Shown here piece after piece: positions 27,710 through 36,975 of a stretch of DNA of 64,000 bases (its first letter is position 1; each line of letters starts with the position of its first letter). A program made the translations under genes and the position numbers. Source of the DNA: Jongsikchunia kroppenstedtii DSM 45133 (lineage in GTDB: Bacteria; Actinomycetota; Actinomycetes; Mycobacteriales; Mycobacteriaceae); NCBI RefSeq assembly GCF_000380485.1, contig NZ_AQYG01000048.1, forward strand, positions 1-64,000, given 5' to 3'. Below the pieces are notes generated by a model that was not told where the DNA came from, searched no databases, and was given only the letters and a program-made list of their open reading frames with translations.

Positions 27710-27808
27710 CGAATCTGAACTGATGGACGTCGGTTCCGAACCCGGCGGCTGGCTGCCTGTGATGCAGCCATGGCCCGGCTGGTGGGACGTTGCCAGTGCG
27801 ACGCGGGT

Positions 27809-29047
27809 TCAGAGGGCACGAACTCGAGAGTCCTTCAGGTCGCGCAACGCGGTCCGCAGTCCTCGCCGCTTTCCGGTCGCCGGATCGACACCGAAATGCT
27901 CCTTCGCCCCCTGACTGATGGCGAACCGCAATTCCGATGCAGTCTCCGGCGCATCGTCGGCGCTGGCCCGGAGCATCGCGTTCGGCAGAGCCAGCTTGGC
28001 GATGGTCCGGAACGACTGCCAGTACTGATGCGCCAGCGAGCCGGTCGTGTACGGCAAGTCGTACTTGTCGCAGACCTGGCGCACCCGGACGCCGATCTCC
28101 TCGTAGCGATTGCTGGGAAGATCCGGAAACAGGTGGTGCTCGATCTGGTGGCTGAGGTTGCCACTCATGAATCGCATGATGGGTCCCGCGCGGAAGTTCG
28201 CCGAGCCCAGCATCTGTCGCAGGTACCAGCGCGGCTGATCTTCTTCCTCGAATTCCTCGACGGTGAACTTCTCGGCTCCGTCTGGGAAGTGACCGCAGAA
28301 GATCACCATGTATGACCAGTAGTTGCGGATGATGTTCGCCGTGAAGTTGGCGGTGAGCGTCGTTTTCCAGTTGGGCCCGGCAACGGCCGGGAAGATCAGG
28401 TAATCCTTGGCGGCCTGCTTGCCGACCTTGGTGCCGATGACGCGTAAATCCTTGGCCGCTTGCCGGTAGGTCTTCTCGCCGTTGCGGAGCTTTTCGACCT
28501 CGAGATGATGCAGTGCCACACCGAATTCGAAAAATGTCCCCAGCGTGAAGTTATAGATCGGGTTGCCGAGATTCCACCATTCCCACGGCTGATCGCGGGT
28601 GACGCGGAGGATCCCGTAGCCCACGTCGTCATCCATCCCGACCACGTTCGTGTACTTGTGGTGCACAAAGTTGTGCGAGTGTTTCCACTGCACGCTCGGA
28701 CAGGTGGTGTCCCATTCCCATGATGATGAATGGATCTCGGGATCGTTCATCCAGTCCCATTGCCCGTGCATCACGTTATGCCCGAGTTCCATGTTCTCGA
28801 TGATCTTGGCCAGACCGAGCAAGCCGGCGCCGGCCAGCCACGCCGGCTTGCGATTGCTGAACATCAGCGCGACGCGTCCGGCTGCGGCCAGACCACGCTG
28901 AATCGTGATCGCGCGCTTGATATACCGGGCATCGGCCAGGCCCCGCGACTCCTCCACGTCACGTCTGATCCCGTCGAGTTCTGCGCCCAGAGCTTCCACG
29001 TCGTATTCGGTGAGGTGTGCGTATTGATCGATGTCGGTGATGGCCAT
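27809..29047 (-). CDS. desA3: DesA3-type membrane acyl-CoA desaturase
   Basis: A 412-residue di-iron stearoyl-CoA delta-9 desaturase that makes oleate. Three histidine boxes are present: GHNVMH (His90, His94), KHSHNFVHH (His123-His130) and HQIEHHLFP. Hydrophobic stretches lie around residues 55-85 and 225-260. ATG 29047 has a strong RBS, AAGGAGG; the longer frame to 29101 is rejected. It lies 11 bases after the reductase that should feed it electrons, the Rv3229c/Rv3230c arrangement. Confidence 0.92.
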   Translation of the reverse strand: MAITDIDQYAHLTEYDVEALGAELDGIRRDVEESRGLADARYIKRAITIQRGLAAAGRVALMFSNRKPAWLAGAGLLGLAKIIENMELGHNVMHGQWDWMNDPEIHSSSWEWDTTCPSVQWKHSHNFVHHKYTNVVGMDDDVGYGILRVTRDQPWEWWNLGNPIYNFTLGTFFEFGVALHHLEVEKLRNGEKTYRQAAKDLRVIGTKVGKQAAKDYLIFPAVAGPNWKTTLTANFTANIIRNYWSYMVIFCGHFPDGAEKFTVEEFEEEDQPRWYLRQMLGSANFRAGPIMRFMSGNLSHQIEHHLFPDLPSNRYEEIGVRVRQVCDKYDLPYTTGSLAHQYWQSFRTIAKLALPNAMLRASADDAPETASELRFAISQGAKEHFGVDPATGKRRGLRTALRDLKDSRVRAL

Positions 29048-29058
29048 GCGTGGCCTCC

Positions 29059-30171
29059 TTATAGATCGAGGGTGCATTCGCCAGACACGCTGCTGATGCA
29101 TGTCTGGATCCGTTCTCCTTCACGACGTTCCTCGCCGGTGCGCAGGTCGCGCACGAATCCTCCGGCCAGTGGGACGACGCAGGTCTGGCAGATGCCCATT
29201 CGGCATCCGAAGGGCATCTGAATGCCTAGGTCTTCGCCGGCCTCCAAGAGTGTTGTCGCGCCGTCCAATTCGGCAGACTTCCCGGAAGTCGAAAAAGTCA
29301 CGGTGCCACCCTCGCCGCCATGATCGGTGCGGGCGATCGTGAATCGTTCAATGTGCAGGCGGTCGCGTAGACCACCGTTTTCGTAGTGTGCCTCCATGTC
29401 GTCGAGCATTGCGATCGGGCCACAGGCCCAGCACTCGCGCTCGCGCCAGTCCGGCACCCATTCGTCCAGCCGAGCCGCATCAAAGCGCCCCACCTCGTGC
29501 GTGAACTGCAGGCTGAGCTGATAGTGATCCACTGCGCCGGCCAGCGACTCCATCTCGTCGAGGAAGATCACATCGCCACGAGTCGGCGCGGAATGGATGT
29601 GGACGACGTCCGGCGTCTGTCCGTGCGACCTCAGCTGCCTCAGCATCGCGATCACCGGCGTGATGCCGCTGCCTGCAGTGACGAAGAGGATTCTTTCGGG
29701 GACGGGCTCCGGCAGATGAAAATCACCGCGGGGGGATTGAAGCCGGATGATCGTCCCCGGCTCAAGGCCGTCGACCAGATGCGTGGATAGGAAGCCGTCG
29801 GGGTTCGCCTTCACCGTGATCGAGATGACCTTGTCCTCCGAAGCTCCGATCGAGGTCAACGAGTACGACCGCCAATGCCAGCGCCCATCGATCTGGATGC
29901 CGATGCCCACGTACTGTCCGGGCTTGTATGAATCAGGGAATCCCCACCCGGTGCGGATGGTGACGGTTGCAGTGTCGGAGGTCTCACTGACGACGTCAAC
30001 AACTCGGCCACGGAGTTCGCGAGCCGACCACAGCGGGTTGATGAGATGCAAGTAATCGTCAGGGAGCAGCGGCGTCGTCGCGCGGGCGACCAGACCCCGC
30101 AGGATATTGATTTCCGGTTGCTTGGCCGAAACGCCTCGTGTGGGACGTTTGCTCCATTTCAGCAGGTTCAC
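29059..30171 (-). CDS. ferredoxin-NADPH reductase with C-terminal 2Fe-2S domain (desaturase partner)
   Basis: A 370-residue oxidoreductase: FAD domain with HWRSYSLTS (RxYS), NAD(P)H domain with FVTAGSGITPVIAML and CWACGPIAML, and C-terminal 2Fe-2S ferredoxin with FGCRMGICQTC and the last cysteine in RIQTCIS. It passes electrons from NADPH to the desaturase encoded just downstream, as Rv3230c does for DesA3. Start GTG 30171 (MNLLKWSKRP). Confidence 0.92.
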   Translation of the reverse strand: MNLLKWSKRPTRGVSAKQPEINILRGLVARATTPLLPDDYLHLINPLWSARELRGRVVDVVSETSDTATVTIRTGWGFPDSYKPGQYVGIGIQIDGRWHWRSYSLTSIGASEDKVISITVKANPDGFLSTHLVDGLEPGTIIRLQSPRGDFHLPEPVPERILFVTAGSGITPVIAMLRQLRSHGQTPDVVHIHSAPTRGDVIFLDEMESLAGAVDHYQLSLQFTHEVGRFDAARLDEWVPDWRERECWACGPIAMLDDMEAHYENGGLRDRLHIERFTIARTDHGGEGGTVTFSTSGKSAELDGATTLLEAGEDLGIQMPFGCRMGICQTCVVPLAGGFVRDLRTGEERREGERIQTCISSVSGECTLDL

Positions 30172-30218
30172 AATTCAGCTCCCGGTCGTGGCTGGCGGTC
30201 GCCCTTGTTGCGGACTCA

Positions 30219-30234
30219 GTGCACAACTGTACAC
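30219..30234. promoter_or_regulatory. imperfect dyad upstream of the desaturase operon
   Basis: GTGCAC-AACT-GTACAC is a 16-bp near-palindrome with one mismatch, 48 bases before the reductase start. It may be a lipid-responsive repressor site. Apart from it, the 237-base gap 30172-30408 shows nothing clear. Confidence 0.3.
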
Positions 30235-30408
30235 AGAATTAGTGAGGACGGTCACATACGCCGAGAGCGATGCGCGACACTGCCAATTTGGCGGTGTATC
30301 TGCCTGGCGTAGAACGTCTATACCCGCCGAGGCCGCCGCATCGATGAGCAGCGCCATTGGGTAGCTGTCGGTCCGGGATTTGTGCGGGGGAGCCAGCTGC
30401 GTGAACAG

Positions 30409-31380
30409 CTAGTTGCAGCGCGCTGCCGATGTGCGCAGTACATCCTCCGCTTGGCTGACGATGCGGTCGATGATCATGACGGCCTGCTCGATCTCGTGGA
30501 TGATCCCGGCCGCCTCACCGAAGAAGACTCCGGCGTTGTCGATGTCGCCGGCGGCCCACGCGTCGCCATAGTCCGGACCGGCTGTCGAGATCGATTCGGC
30601 GAGTTCGTCTTCATGCCCGTGCCAGCGCTCGGTAAAGGTGTTGCGCCGGATGCGCGCGGTGAAGTCGGTGGACCAGGGGAGCCCGCGAACAACGTCGCAG
30701 GCGCGGGTACGGATCGTTCCATCACCGTCCGCGGCGAGCATCGCGTCGTGGTGGCTCGGATGCACCTGCGCCTCAGTCGACGCCCACAGGCGCGTTCCCA
30801 TCAGCACGCCGTCAGCGCCCAGCGTCAGGGCTGCGGCCAGTCCGCGTCCGTCGGCGATCCCGCCGGCCGCGGCGAGCACCGTGTCGGGAGATTCGCGGCG
30901 CAGGAAGTCGGCGACCTCCGGAACCAGCGACAGCGTTCCGCGGAGCGCGCCGTGTCCGCCGGCCTCCGACCCTTGCGCCACAATGACATCCGCGCCGGTA
31001 GTCACGGCGTTCCGCACGTGGTCGAGGTTCTGGCACTGACAGATCAGCGTCGCCCCAGCCGCGTGGATCTCGTCGGCGAACGCCCGCGGATCGCCGAATG
31101 ACAGCATCACCGCGGCCGGCCGTCGTCGTAGCGTCTCGGTGACGAGTTCCGGCGACCGCTGTACCGACCAGGTGATGAAGCCGACGCCGACCGGGGCATC
31201 GCCCGCGGTATCGAATTGCTCGGCAAGCCATTCCGCGTCGCCATAACCGCCGCCGATCAACCCGAGGCCGCCGCCGCGAGTCACCGCTGACGCGAGCGCG
31301 CCACCTGCGGCGAAGGCCATCGGCGCGGAGATGATCGGGTGTTTGATGCCGAGCTTCTCGGTGAGCCGCGTCGAGATCAT
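30409..31380 (-). CDS. nitronate monooxygenase / 2-nitropropane dioxygenase-like FMN enzyme
   Basis: A 323-residue TIM-barrel flavoprotein. Marks: KHPIISAPMAFAAGGALASAVTRGGGLGLIGGGY (FMN pocket), AGATLICQCQNLDHVRNAV, DVIVAQGSEAGGHGA (with the family His), LAAAGGIADGRGLAAALTLGADGVLMGTRLWA (phosphate-binding). Such enzymes oxidise alkyl nitronates; some relatives have other substrates. ATG 31380 overlaps the upstream gene stop (ATGA); the longer frame to 31545 lies inside that gene and is rejected. Confidence 0.85.
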   Translation of the reverse strand: MISTRLTEKLGIKHPIISAPMAFAAGGALASAVTRGGGLGLIGGGYGDAEWLAEQFDTAGDAPVGVGFITWSVQRSPELVTETLRRRPAAVMLSFGDPRAFADEIHAAGATLICQCQNLDHVRNAVTTGADVIVAQGSEAGGHGALRGTLSLVPEVADFLRRESPDTVLAAAGGIADGRGLAAALTLGADGVLMGTRLWASTEAQVHPSHHDAMLAADGDGTIRTRACDVVRGLPWSTDFTARIRRNTFTERWHGHEDELAESISTAGPDYGDAWAAGDIDNAGVFFGEAAGIIHEIEQAVMIIDRIVSQAEDVLRTSAARCN

Positions 31381-32012
31381 TGCGGTGGCGCGCCGGGACC
31401 GGTAGCTCCTGGATTCTGCTTGGCCGCCTCGGAGGCAAGCTTCGCCTGCTCCTTGTGGTCCTTGATTTGCTGCCCGCGGCGACGGAAGCGCCACATGTAG
31501 AAGATGACGACCGCGCCGATCAGGGCGCCGATGATCACACCCCACAGCGTCGCCGCGCGGAATCCCGGACCCTCGATGTCCAGGGTGCGCTGACCGGCGT
31601 GGGCGGCGTTATTGGTGCCGATGGCGATGCCGAGCGTGAGCAGGTTCGGGATGGCGACGATGATCGCCAGTCCGACCGCGATGAGCGACGGCCACTTCTG
31701 CAGCCGCCAGCGGCCGAAGAACGGAGATGCCAAGAGCAGCAACGGAATAAAGGTGCAGAGGAAGCCGAGTACCAGGCCGATGATCACGCCGCGGCTCATC
31801 GATCCGTCGACCCAGCCGCCGATCCGATGCGACCACCAGCGGGGTAGATACGCGCGCAGAATCAGGACGACGATGATCAGCACGGCCAGCGCGCCGATCC
31901 AGAGGCCGGCCTTCTTGGCCCAACTGTTCGCCCGATCGCCGACGGAGGGTCCGCCGGCGCCCGGTTGGCCGTTGGGGTCGGTTGCCTGCTGATTTCCGCG
32001 AGGTTTGCCCAT
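31377..32012 (-). CDS. integral membrane protein of unknown function
   Basis: A 211-residue protein with a disordered Pro/Gly start, about four membrane helices (LWIGALAVLIIVVLILRAYL, GVIIGLVLGFLCTFIPLLLLASPFF, LIAVGLAIIVAIPNLLTLGIAIG, LWGVIIGALIGAVVIFYMW) and a basic coiled tail (RRRGQQIKDHKEQAKLASEAAKQ). I do not recognise the family with certainty; similar actinobacterial proteins are often labelled permease. It is co-transcribed with the nitronate monooxygenase. TAGGCT lies 6 bases before the ATG. Confidence 0.75.
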   Translation of the reverse strand: MGKPRGNQQATDPNGQPGAGGPSVGDRANSWAKKAGLWIGALAVLIIVVLILRAYLPRWWSHRIGGWVDGSMSRGVIIGLVLGFLCTFIPLLLLASPFFGRWRLQKWPSLIAVGLAIIVAIPNLLTLGIAIGTNNAAHAGQRTLDIEGPGFRAATLWGVIIGALIGAVVIFYMWRFRRRGQQIKDHKEQAKLASEAAKQNPGATGPGAPPQ

Positions 32013-32018
32013 ATCAGA

Positions 32019-32024
32019 AGCCTA
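32019..32024 (-). promoter_or_regulatory. -10 box TAGGCT (leaderless)
   Basis: On the minus strand TAGGCT ends 6 bases before the ATG at 32012. Confidence 0.4.
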
Positions 32025-32098
32025 TTGCCGATCGCGGAGGATCGCTCGGGAAATCGACCGGCCGTGTCCGGTGTATCGCTGAGACGATTCGCGTATCA

Positions 32099-32119
32099 TG
32101 TCTCACAGATGCTGAGACA
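32099..32119. promoter_or_regulatory. perfect operator-like palindrome upstream of the MpaB gene
   Basis: TGTCTCA (32099-32105) and TGAGACA (32113-32119) flank 7 bases, and the right arm runs into the RBS of the MpaB-family gene. A further GCTGAGAC copy lies at 32078-32085, and TATCAT (32094-32099) is a candidate -10 box touching the left arm. The layout suits repression by a TetR-type regulator; no regulator gene is adjacent. Confidence 0.6.
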
Positions 32120-32130
32120 AAGGAGTCTTG

Positions 32131-33024
32131 ATGACCTCATTGGCCTATTCCGACGCCGATACCCGGCCCGCGTCGGATTTGCCTGATGCCGGTCGGCTGC
32201 GGATCGATTCCCTGGTCGACCTGTCGACCTGGATCTGGCCGTGGCTGCCGGCCGCGAACGTCGTGATGCAGCTGGCGCACCCGGGCGTCGGCTACGGGGT
32301 CTACGAGAGCCCGGTGAAGTCGGGCCGGGCCGATCTGCGGCCGATCAAGCGGGGCCGGACGACGGCGATGTATCTCGCGGTGGCGACCCTCGGCACCGAT
32401 GCGGACAAGAAATTCGTCCACGACGAGGTCCACAAGATTCACGCGCAGGTGTATTCGCGCGAGAAGAGCCCGGTCAAGTACAGCGGCAACTCGATTCCGC
32501 TGCAGCGGTGGGTGGCGCTGTGCCTGGTGCGGTACTTCGTGGATCAGTACGAGAGTGTGCATGGGCCGCTGAGCCTTGCCGACAAGGACCGGGTGATCGA
32601 GGTCGCGGCGCCGCTGGCCACCACTCTCAACGTCCCGGCCAAGGCGTGGCCGAACAGCTGGCACGAGTACGAAACCGAATTCGCCAAAGGGCTTGCCGAC
32701 GTTCGGATCGATGCGCCGGTGCGTCAATACCTGCAGGAGCTGTCGACCTTCCGGGTGCTCGAGGTGCGGACCGGCAAGCTCGGGGTCGAGGTGTCGAAGG
32801 TGGTCGGTCCGTGGAACCTCGCGGCGACGAAATATGGCGTACCGCAGGAGGTTCGCGACGCGATGGGCTGGACGATCACGCCCGGCGATCGCCGTCGCTA
32901 CGAGCTGATCTGCAAGATGGCGCGCCTCGGTGACCGGGTGCTACCGCGGTCATTGCGCGGGTTGTACACCGTCTACCTGTGGGATCTTCGGACTCGCCGC
33001 CGCCTCGGGCTGTCGGTGTACTGA
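32131..33024 (+). CDS. oxygenase MpaB family (DUF2236) protein
   Basis: A 297-residue protein of the latex-clearing-protein/MpaB family, which contains haem-linked oxygenases and many uncharacterised members. Marks: LPAANVVMQLAHPGVGYGVYESPVKSGRADLRPIKRGRTTAMYLAVATLG, VHDEVHKIHAQV (conserved His), QRWVALCLVRYFVDQYE and TAMY. ATG 32131 has the RBS AAAGGAG. A single transcription unit controlled by the palindrome just upstream, ended by the hairpin at 33036-33070. Substrate unknown. Confidence 0.85.
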   Translation: MTSLAYSDADTRPASDLPDAGRLRIDSLVDLSTWIWPWLPAANVVMQLAHPGVGYGVYESPVKSGRADLRPIKRGRTTAMYLAVATLGTDADKKFVHDEVHKIHAQVYSREKSPVKYSGNSIPLQRWVALCLVRYFVDQYESVHGPLSLADKDRVIEVAAPLATTLNVPAKAWPNSWHEYETEFAKGLADVRIDAPVRQYLQELSTFRVLEVRTGKLGVEVSKVVGPWNLAATKYGVPQEVRDAMGWTITPGDRRRYELICKMARLGDRVLPRSLRGLYTVYLWDLRTRRRLGLSVY

Positions 33025-33035
33025 GGCCCTAATGA

Positions 33036-33070
33036 CAAGTGCCCCCGAGCGAAAAGCTCGGGGGCACTTG
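33036..33070. terminator. bidirectional terminator between MpaB gene and fadD15
   Basis: A perfect 15-bp stem, CAAGTGCCCCCGAGC (33036-33050) with GCTCGGGGGCACTTG (33056-33070), around GAAAA. The genes converge on it, so it may stop both. Confidence 0.85.
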
Positions 33071-33084
33071 CTGTTTACGAAGAC

Positions 33085-34872
33085 TTACTTCCGGTAGAGC
33101 GCCTCGATCTTGTCACCGCGCTGCTCGTTGATGACATTGCGCTTGAGCTTCAACGTCGGCGTCAGCTCGCCCGACTCGATGGTGAAGTCAGTGGCCAGCA
33201 CGTGGAACTTCTTGATCGCCTCGGCGTGCGAGACCGTGGCGTTCGCCGACTCGATGGCGTCGTTCAACTCCGCCAGCAGCTTCTTGTTGCTCGCCAACTC
33301 CTCCAGCGAGGTGCTCGCCGGCAGGTCGTTGCGCTGCAGCCAGCCCGGGACCGACTCGGGGTCGAGGGTCAGCAGCGCGGCGATGAACGGCTTGTTGTCG
33401 CCGACCACCAGCGCCTGGCTCACCAGCGGGTGCGCCCGGATGGTGTCCTCGAGCTGCGCGGGGGAGACGTTCTTTCCTCCGGCCGTGACGATCAGTTCCT
33501 TCTTGCGGCCGGTGATCGACAGGAAGCCGTCCTCCAGCTTGCCGATGTCGCCGGTGTGGAACCAGCCGTCCTGCAGGGCTTCTGCGGTGGCGGCGTCGTT
33601 GTTCCAATAGCCGTTGAACACCACCGGGCCGCGCAGCAGCACCTCGCCGTCGTCGGCGATGCGCACGGCGTGACCCGGCAACGGGCGGCCGACGCTGCCG
33701 ACCTGCTGCGCGCTCGGGGTATTCACGGTGACGGCGGCCGTGGTCTCGGTGAGGCCGTAGCCCTCGTAGACCGGCACACCGACGCCGCGGAAGAAGTGGC
33801 CGAGACGGGCCCCCAGCGGGGCGCCGCCGGAGACGGCGTTCTCGCACTGACCGCCGAGGGCGACCTTCAGCTTCGAGTACACGAGCTTGTCGAAGAGGGT
33901 GTGCTTGAGGTTCAGCACCAGGCCGGCGCCGCCGGTGTCCTGCGCCTTGCTCCACTCGATGGCCGTCTCGGCCGCGGCGTCGAAGATCTTGCCCTTGCCG
34001 CCGTCGTGCGCCTTCTGCTTGGCGCTGTTGTAGACCTTCTCGAACACGCGCGGCACCGACAGGATGTAGCTGGGCCGGAACTTGGCGAAGTCGTCCAGCA
34101 GGTTCGGGATGTCACTGGTGTGGCCGAGCACGACCTGCGCGTCGATCGACGCGACGGCGACGGCGCGGGCGAAGACGTGCGCCAGCGGCAGGAACAGCAG
34201 CGTCGAGTTGCCCGGCTGCAGGAAATCGCCGAGCGACTGGCGCACCGAGGCGATCTCGGCGAGGAAGTTCGCGTGCGTGAGCACGACGCCCTTCGGCTTG
34301 CCGGTGGTGCCCGAGGTGTAGATCAGCGTGGCCGGGTCCGACGACAGCGCGGCGGCGCGGCGGACGTCGAGCTCGGCGTCGTCCACGTCCTTGCCGGCGG
34401 CGATCAACTGGTCGATCGCGCCGGAGTCGATGACCAGCGTCTCCTTGAGCTCGGGCGCACCCTCGATGACTGCGGCGTGCTCGGCGCGCTGATCGTCGTT
34501 CTCGATGACCAGCAGCTTGGTGCCGGAGTTCTCCAGGATCCACTTGACCTGGTCGGACGAGCTGGTCTCGTAGATCGCGACGGTGGTGGCGCCCGCGCGC
34601 CAGATGGCGAAGTCGACGACGGTCCACTCGTAGCGAGTCGACGACAGGATCGCGACGCGGTCACCGCGCTCGATTCCCTTGGCGATCAGGCCCTTTGCGA
34701 TGGCGTCGACCTCGTCCATGAAGGTCTTGGAGCTGACGTCGCTCCAACCGCCCGCCGTGCGCCGCTTGAACAGCGGGGCGTTCGGGGCCTGTTCGCGGTG
34801 CCGCAGGGCGGTGTCGATGATCGACGCCTTCTCGGGCACTTCGTAGTCGAACGGGGTGGAGCGTTCTTGCAC
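33085..34872 (-). CDS. fadD15: long-chain fatty-acid-CoA ligase (FadD15-like)
   Basis: A 595-residue adenylate-forming enzyme that activates long-chain fatty acids to acyl-CoA. Marks: TLIYTSGTTGKPKGVVLTHANF (P-loop), FLPLAHVFARAVA, GGAPLGARLGHFF, YEGYGLTETTAAVT, DGWFHTGDIGKLEDGFLSITGRKKELIVTAGGKNVSP and the C-terminal KLKRNVI region. Start GTG 34872 (VQERSTPFDYEV) has AGGAGG five bases upstream; the frame to 34917 has no support. The 179 bases up to the divergent deaD hold the promoters of both genes. Confidence 0.92.
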   Translation of the reverse strand: MQERSTPFDYEVPEKASIIDTALRHREQAPNAPLFKRRTAGGWSDVSSKTFMDEVDAIAKGLIAKGIERGDRVAILSSTRYEWTVVDFAIWRAGATTVAIYETSSSDQVKWILENSGTKLLVIENDDQRAEHAAVIEGAPELKETLVIDSGAIDQLIAAGKDVDDAELDVRRAAALSSDPATLIYTSGTTGKPKGVVLTHANFLAEIASVRQSLGDFLQPGNSTLLFLPLAHVFARAVAVASIDAQVVLGHTSDIPNLLDDFAKFRPSYILSVPRVFEKVYNSAKQKAHDGGKGKIFDAAAETAIEWSKAQDTGGAGLVLNLKHTLFDKLVYSKLKVALGGQCENAVSGGAPLGARLGHFFRGVGVPVYEGYGLTETTAAVTVNTPSAQQVGSVGRPLPGHAVRIADDGEVLLRGPVVFNGYWNNDAATAEALQDGWFHTGDIGKLEDGFLSITGRKKELIVTAGGKNVSPAQLEDTIRAHPLVSQALVVGDNKPFIAALLTLDPESVPGWLQRNDLPASTSLEELASNKKLLAELNDAIESANATVSHAEAIKKFHVLATDFTIESGELTPTLKLKRNVINEQRGDKIEALYRK

Positions 34873-35051
34873 GGGATCCTCCTGAACGACCGGACAATGG
34901 GAGACCGATCGTGACAACGTTAAATGTGTGAGTTAGGTTACCTGCCCTTGCAGAGCCGGGTGCGGGCGGACCGGACAGGGTCGCCCGCGAACCGTTTATG
35001 CTGCGGCAACGAATAGGGAAACCGGCATAATCCCAGTACAGTGAGGGCGTT

Positions 35052-36869
35052 ATGACGAGAACTGAAGCCCCCTCTGCCGACTCGGACGACAGCCAACAGG
35101 TGTCATTCGCCGACCTCGGATTCGACAGCCGAGTCCTGCAGGCTCTGACGGAGGTGGGGTACGAGACTCCGTCGCCGATTCAGGCAGCCACGATCCCGCC
35201 ACTGCTGGAGGGCCGCGACGTCGTCGGCCTCGCGCAGACCGGAACCGGCAAGACCGCGGCCTTCGCGATCCCGATCCTCTCCGGCATCGACACCACTGCC
35301 CGCAAGCCGCAGGCGCTGATCCTGGCGCCGACCCGCGAGCTGGCGCTGCAGGTGTCCGAGGCGTTCGGCAAGTATTCAGCCCATCTGCCCGGCGTCAAGG
35401 TGCTACCGATCTACGGCGGCCAGAGCTACGGCGTGCAGCTCTCGGGGCTGCGCCGGGGCGCGAACGTCATCGTCGGCACCCCGGGGCGTGTGATCGACCA
35501 CCTCGACAAGGGGACGCTCGATCTGTCGGAGCTGCAGTTCCTCGTGCTGGACGAGGCCGACGAGATGCTGACGATGGGCTTCGCCGAGGACGTCGAGCGC
35601 ATCCTCGCCGACACCGCCGACTCCAAGCAGGTCGCACTGTTCTCGGCGACCATGCCCAAGGCCATCGGCCGGCTGGCGCAGAAGTATCTGAACGACCCGG
35701 TCGAGATCAAGGTCAAGGCGAAAACCGCTACTGCGCAGAACATCTCGCAGCGGTACCTGCAGGTGTCGCATCGCAACAAGCTCGATGCGCTGACCCGGGT
35801 GCTCGAGGTCGAGCAGTTCGACGCGATGATCGTGTTCGTCCGCACCAAGTCGGCGACCGAGGAGCTGGCCGAGCGGCTGCGGTCGCGCGGGCTGTCGGCG
35901 ATCGCGATCAACGGCGACATGGTGCAGGCGCAGCGCGAGCGCACCATCAACAGCTTCAAGGACGGCACGATCGACATCTTGGTAGCGACGGATGTCGCCG
36001 CCCGCGGTCTCGACGTCGACCGGATCAGCCACGTCGTCAACTACGACATCCCGCATGACACCGAGTCGTACGTCCACCGCATCGGCCGCACCGGCCGTGC
36101 GGGCCGCTCGGGCAACGCGCTGCTGTTCGTCTCGCCGCGGGAGCGGCATCTGCTGCGCGCGATCGAGAAGGCCACCCGGCAGCCGCTCGACGAGATCGGC
36201 CTGCCGTCCGTCGAAGATGTCAACGCTCAGCGCGTGGCTCGATTCGCCGAATCGATAACCGAGAATCTGGCCTCCGACCACCTCGCGACCTTCCGTCAGC
36301 TGGTGGAGAACTACGCCGCCGAGCACGACGTGGCGATGGCCGACGTCGCGGCGGCGCTGGCGCTGGAGACCCGCGACGGCGGCTTCCTGATGGATCCCGA
36401 CCCACCGGAGGGGCAGCGCCGCGACCGCGGTGACCGAGATCGCGGTGACCGGGGTGGCCGCGACCGAGATCGTGACCGGGGCCCGCGTGGCGGCCGCGGC
36501 GGCGACTTCGCGACCTATCGGATCGCGGTCGGCAAACGCAATCGGGTGACGCCGGGTGCGATCGTCGGCGCGATCGCCAACGAGGGCGGCCTGTCTCGCG
36601 GCGATTTCGGCCACATCAGCATCCGCAACGACTACAGCCTGGTGGAATTGCCGGCTGACCTGGGGCGCGAGACCATGAGCGCGCTGCGCGGCACGCGGAT
36701 CGGCGGCGTGCCGATCGGCCTGCGCCGCGATGACGGCCCGCCGCAGCACCGCTCGTCGGCCCGCGGTGGCCAGGGCGGCGGGTACGGCGGAGGCCGGTCC
36801 GGAGGCAAGCACGGCCACGGCGGTGGTGACCGTCGCGGCGGCCGTAAGGTGGCCGGTCGCGGACGCTAG
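35052..36869 (+). CDS. deaD: DEAD-box ATP-dependent RNA helicase
   Basis: A 605-residue CsdA/DeaD-type helicase for ribosome assembly and cold-shock RNA remodelling. Q motif FADLGFDSRVLQALTEVGYETPSPIQ, Walker A AQTGTGKT (61-68), PTRELALQ, DEAD at 167-170, SAT, HRIGRTGRAGR. Residues about 480-550 (TYRIAVGKRNRVTPGAIVGAIANEGGL) are the DbpA-type RNA-binding domain. Two low-complexity patches surround it: RGD/RDRD repeats (about 450-480) and a glycine/arginine-rich tail. ATG 35052 has GAGGG upstream and a TACAGT box 9 bases before it, so the leader would be very short. Confidence 0.94.
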   Translation: MTRTEAPSADSDDSQQVSFADLGFDSRVLQALTEVGYETPSPIQAATIPPLLEGRDVVGLAQTGTGKTAAFAIPILSGIDTTARKPQALILAPTRELALQVSEAFGKYSAHLPGVKVLPIYGGQSYGVQLSGLRRGANVIVGTPGRVIDHLDKGTLDLSELQFLVLDEADEMLTMGFAEDVERILADTADSKQVALFSATMPKAIGRLAQKYLNDPVEIKVKAKTATAQNISQRYLQVSHRNKLDALTRVLEVEQFDAMIVFVRTKSATEELAERLRSRGLSAIAINGDMVQAQRERTINSFKDGTIDILVATDVAARGLDVDRISHVVNYDIPHDTESYVHRIGRTGRAGRSGNALLFVSPRERHLLRAIEKATRQPLDEIGLPSVEDVNAQRVARFAESITENLASDHLATFRQLVENYAAEHDVAMADVAAALALETRDGGFLMDPDPPEGQRRDRGDRDRGDRGGRDRDRDRGPRGGRGGDFATYRIAVGKRNRVTPGAIVGAIANEGGLSRGDFGHISIRNDYSLVELPADLGRETMSALRGTRIGGVPIGLRRDDGPPQHRSSARGGQGGGYGGGRSGGKHGHGGGDRRGGRKVAGRGR

Positions 36870-36975
36870 GCGTGGCGCGATCTGCCTTTTGGGGCAGAAT
36901 ACGTATAAACCTGCAGCTGAGATAGAGCATGCTGGGCGGGTTGAACATATGTGCCGTGTGCAAAGAGGAACGTGA

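Noticed and set aside
30178-30408. Small genes in the gap upstream of the desaturase operon
   Set aside because: Open frames there overlap the promoter, have no RBS and give no domain-like product.
33202-34914. 570-residue frame opposite fadD15
   Set aside because: Shadow of the acyl-CoA synthetase gene; no recognisable domain.
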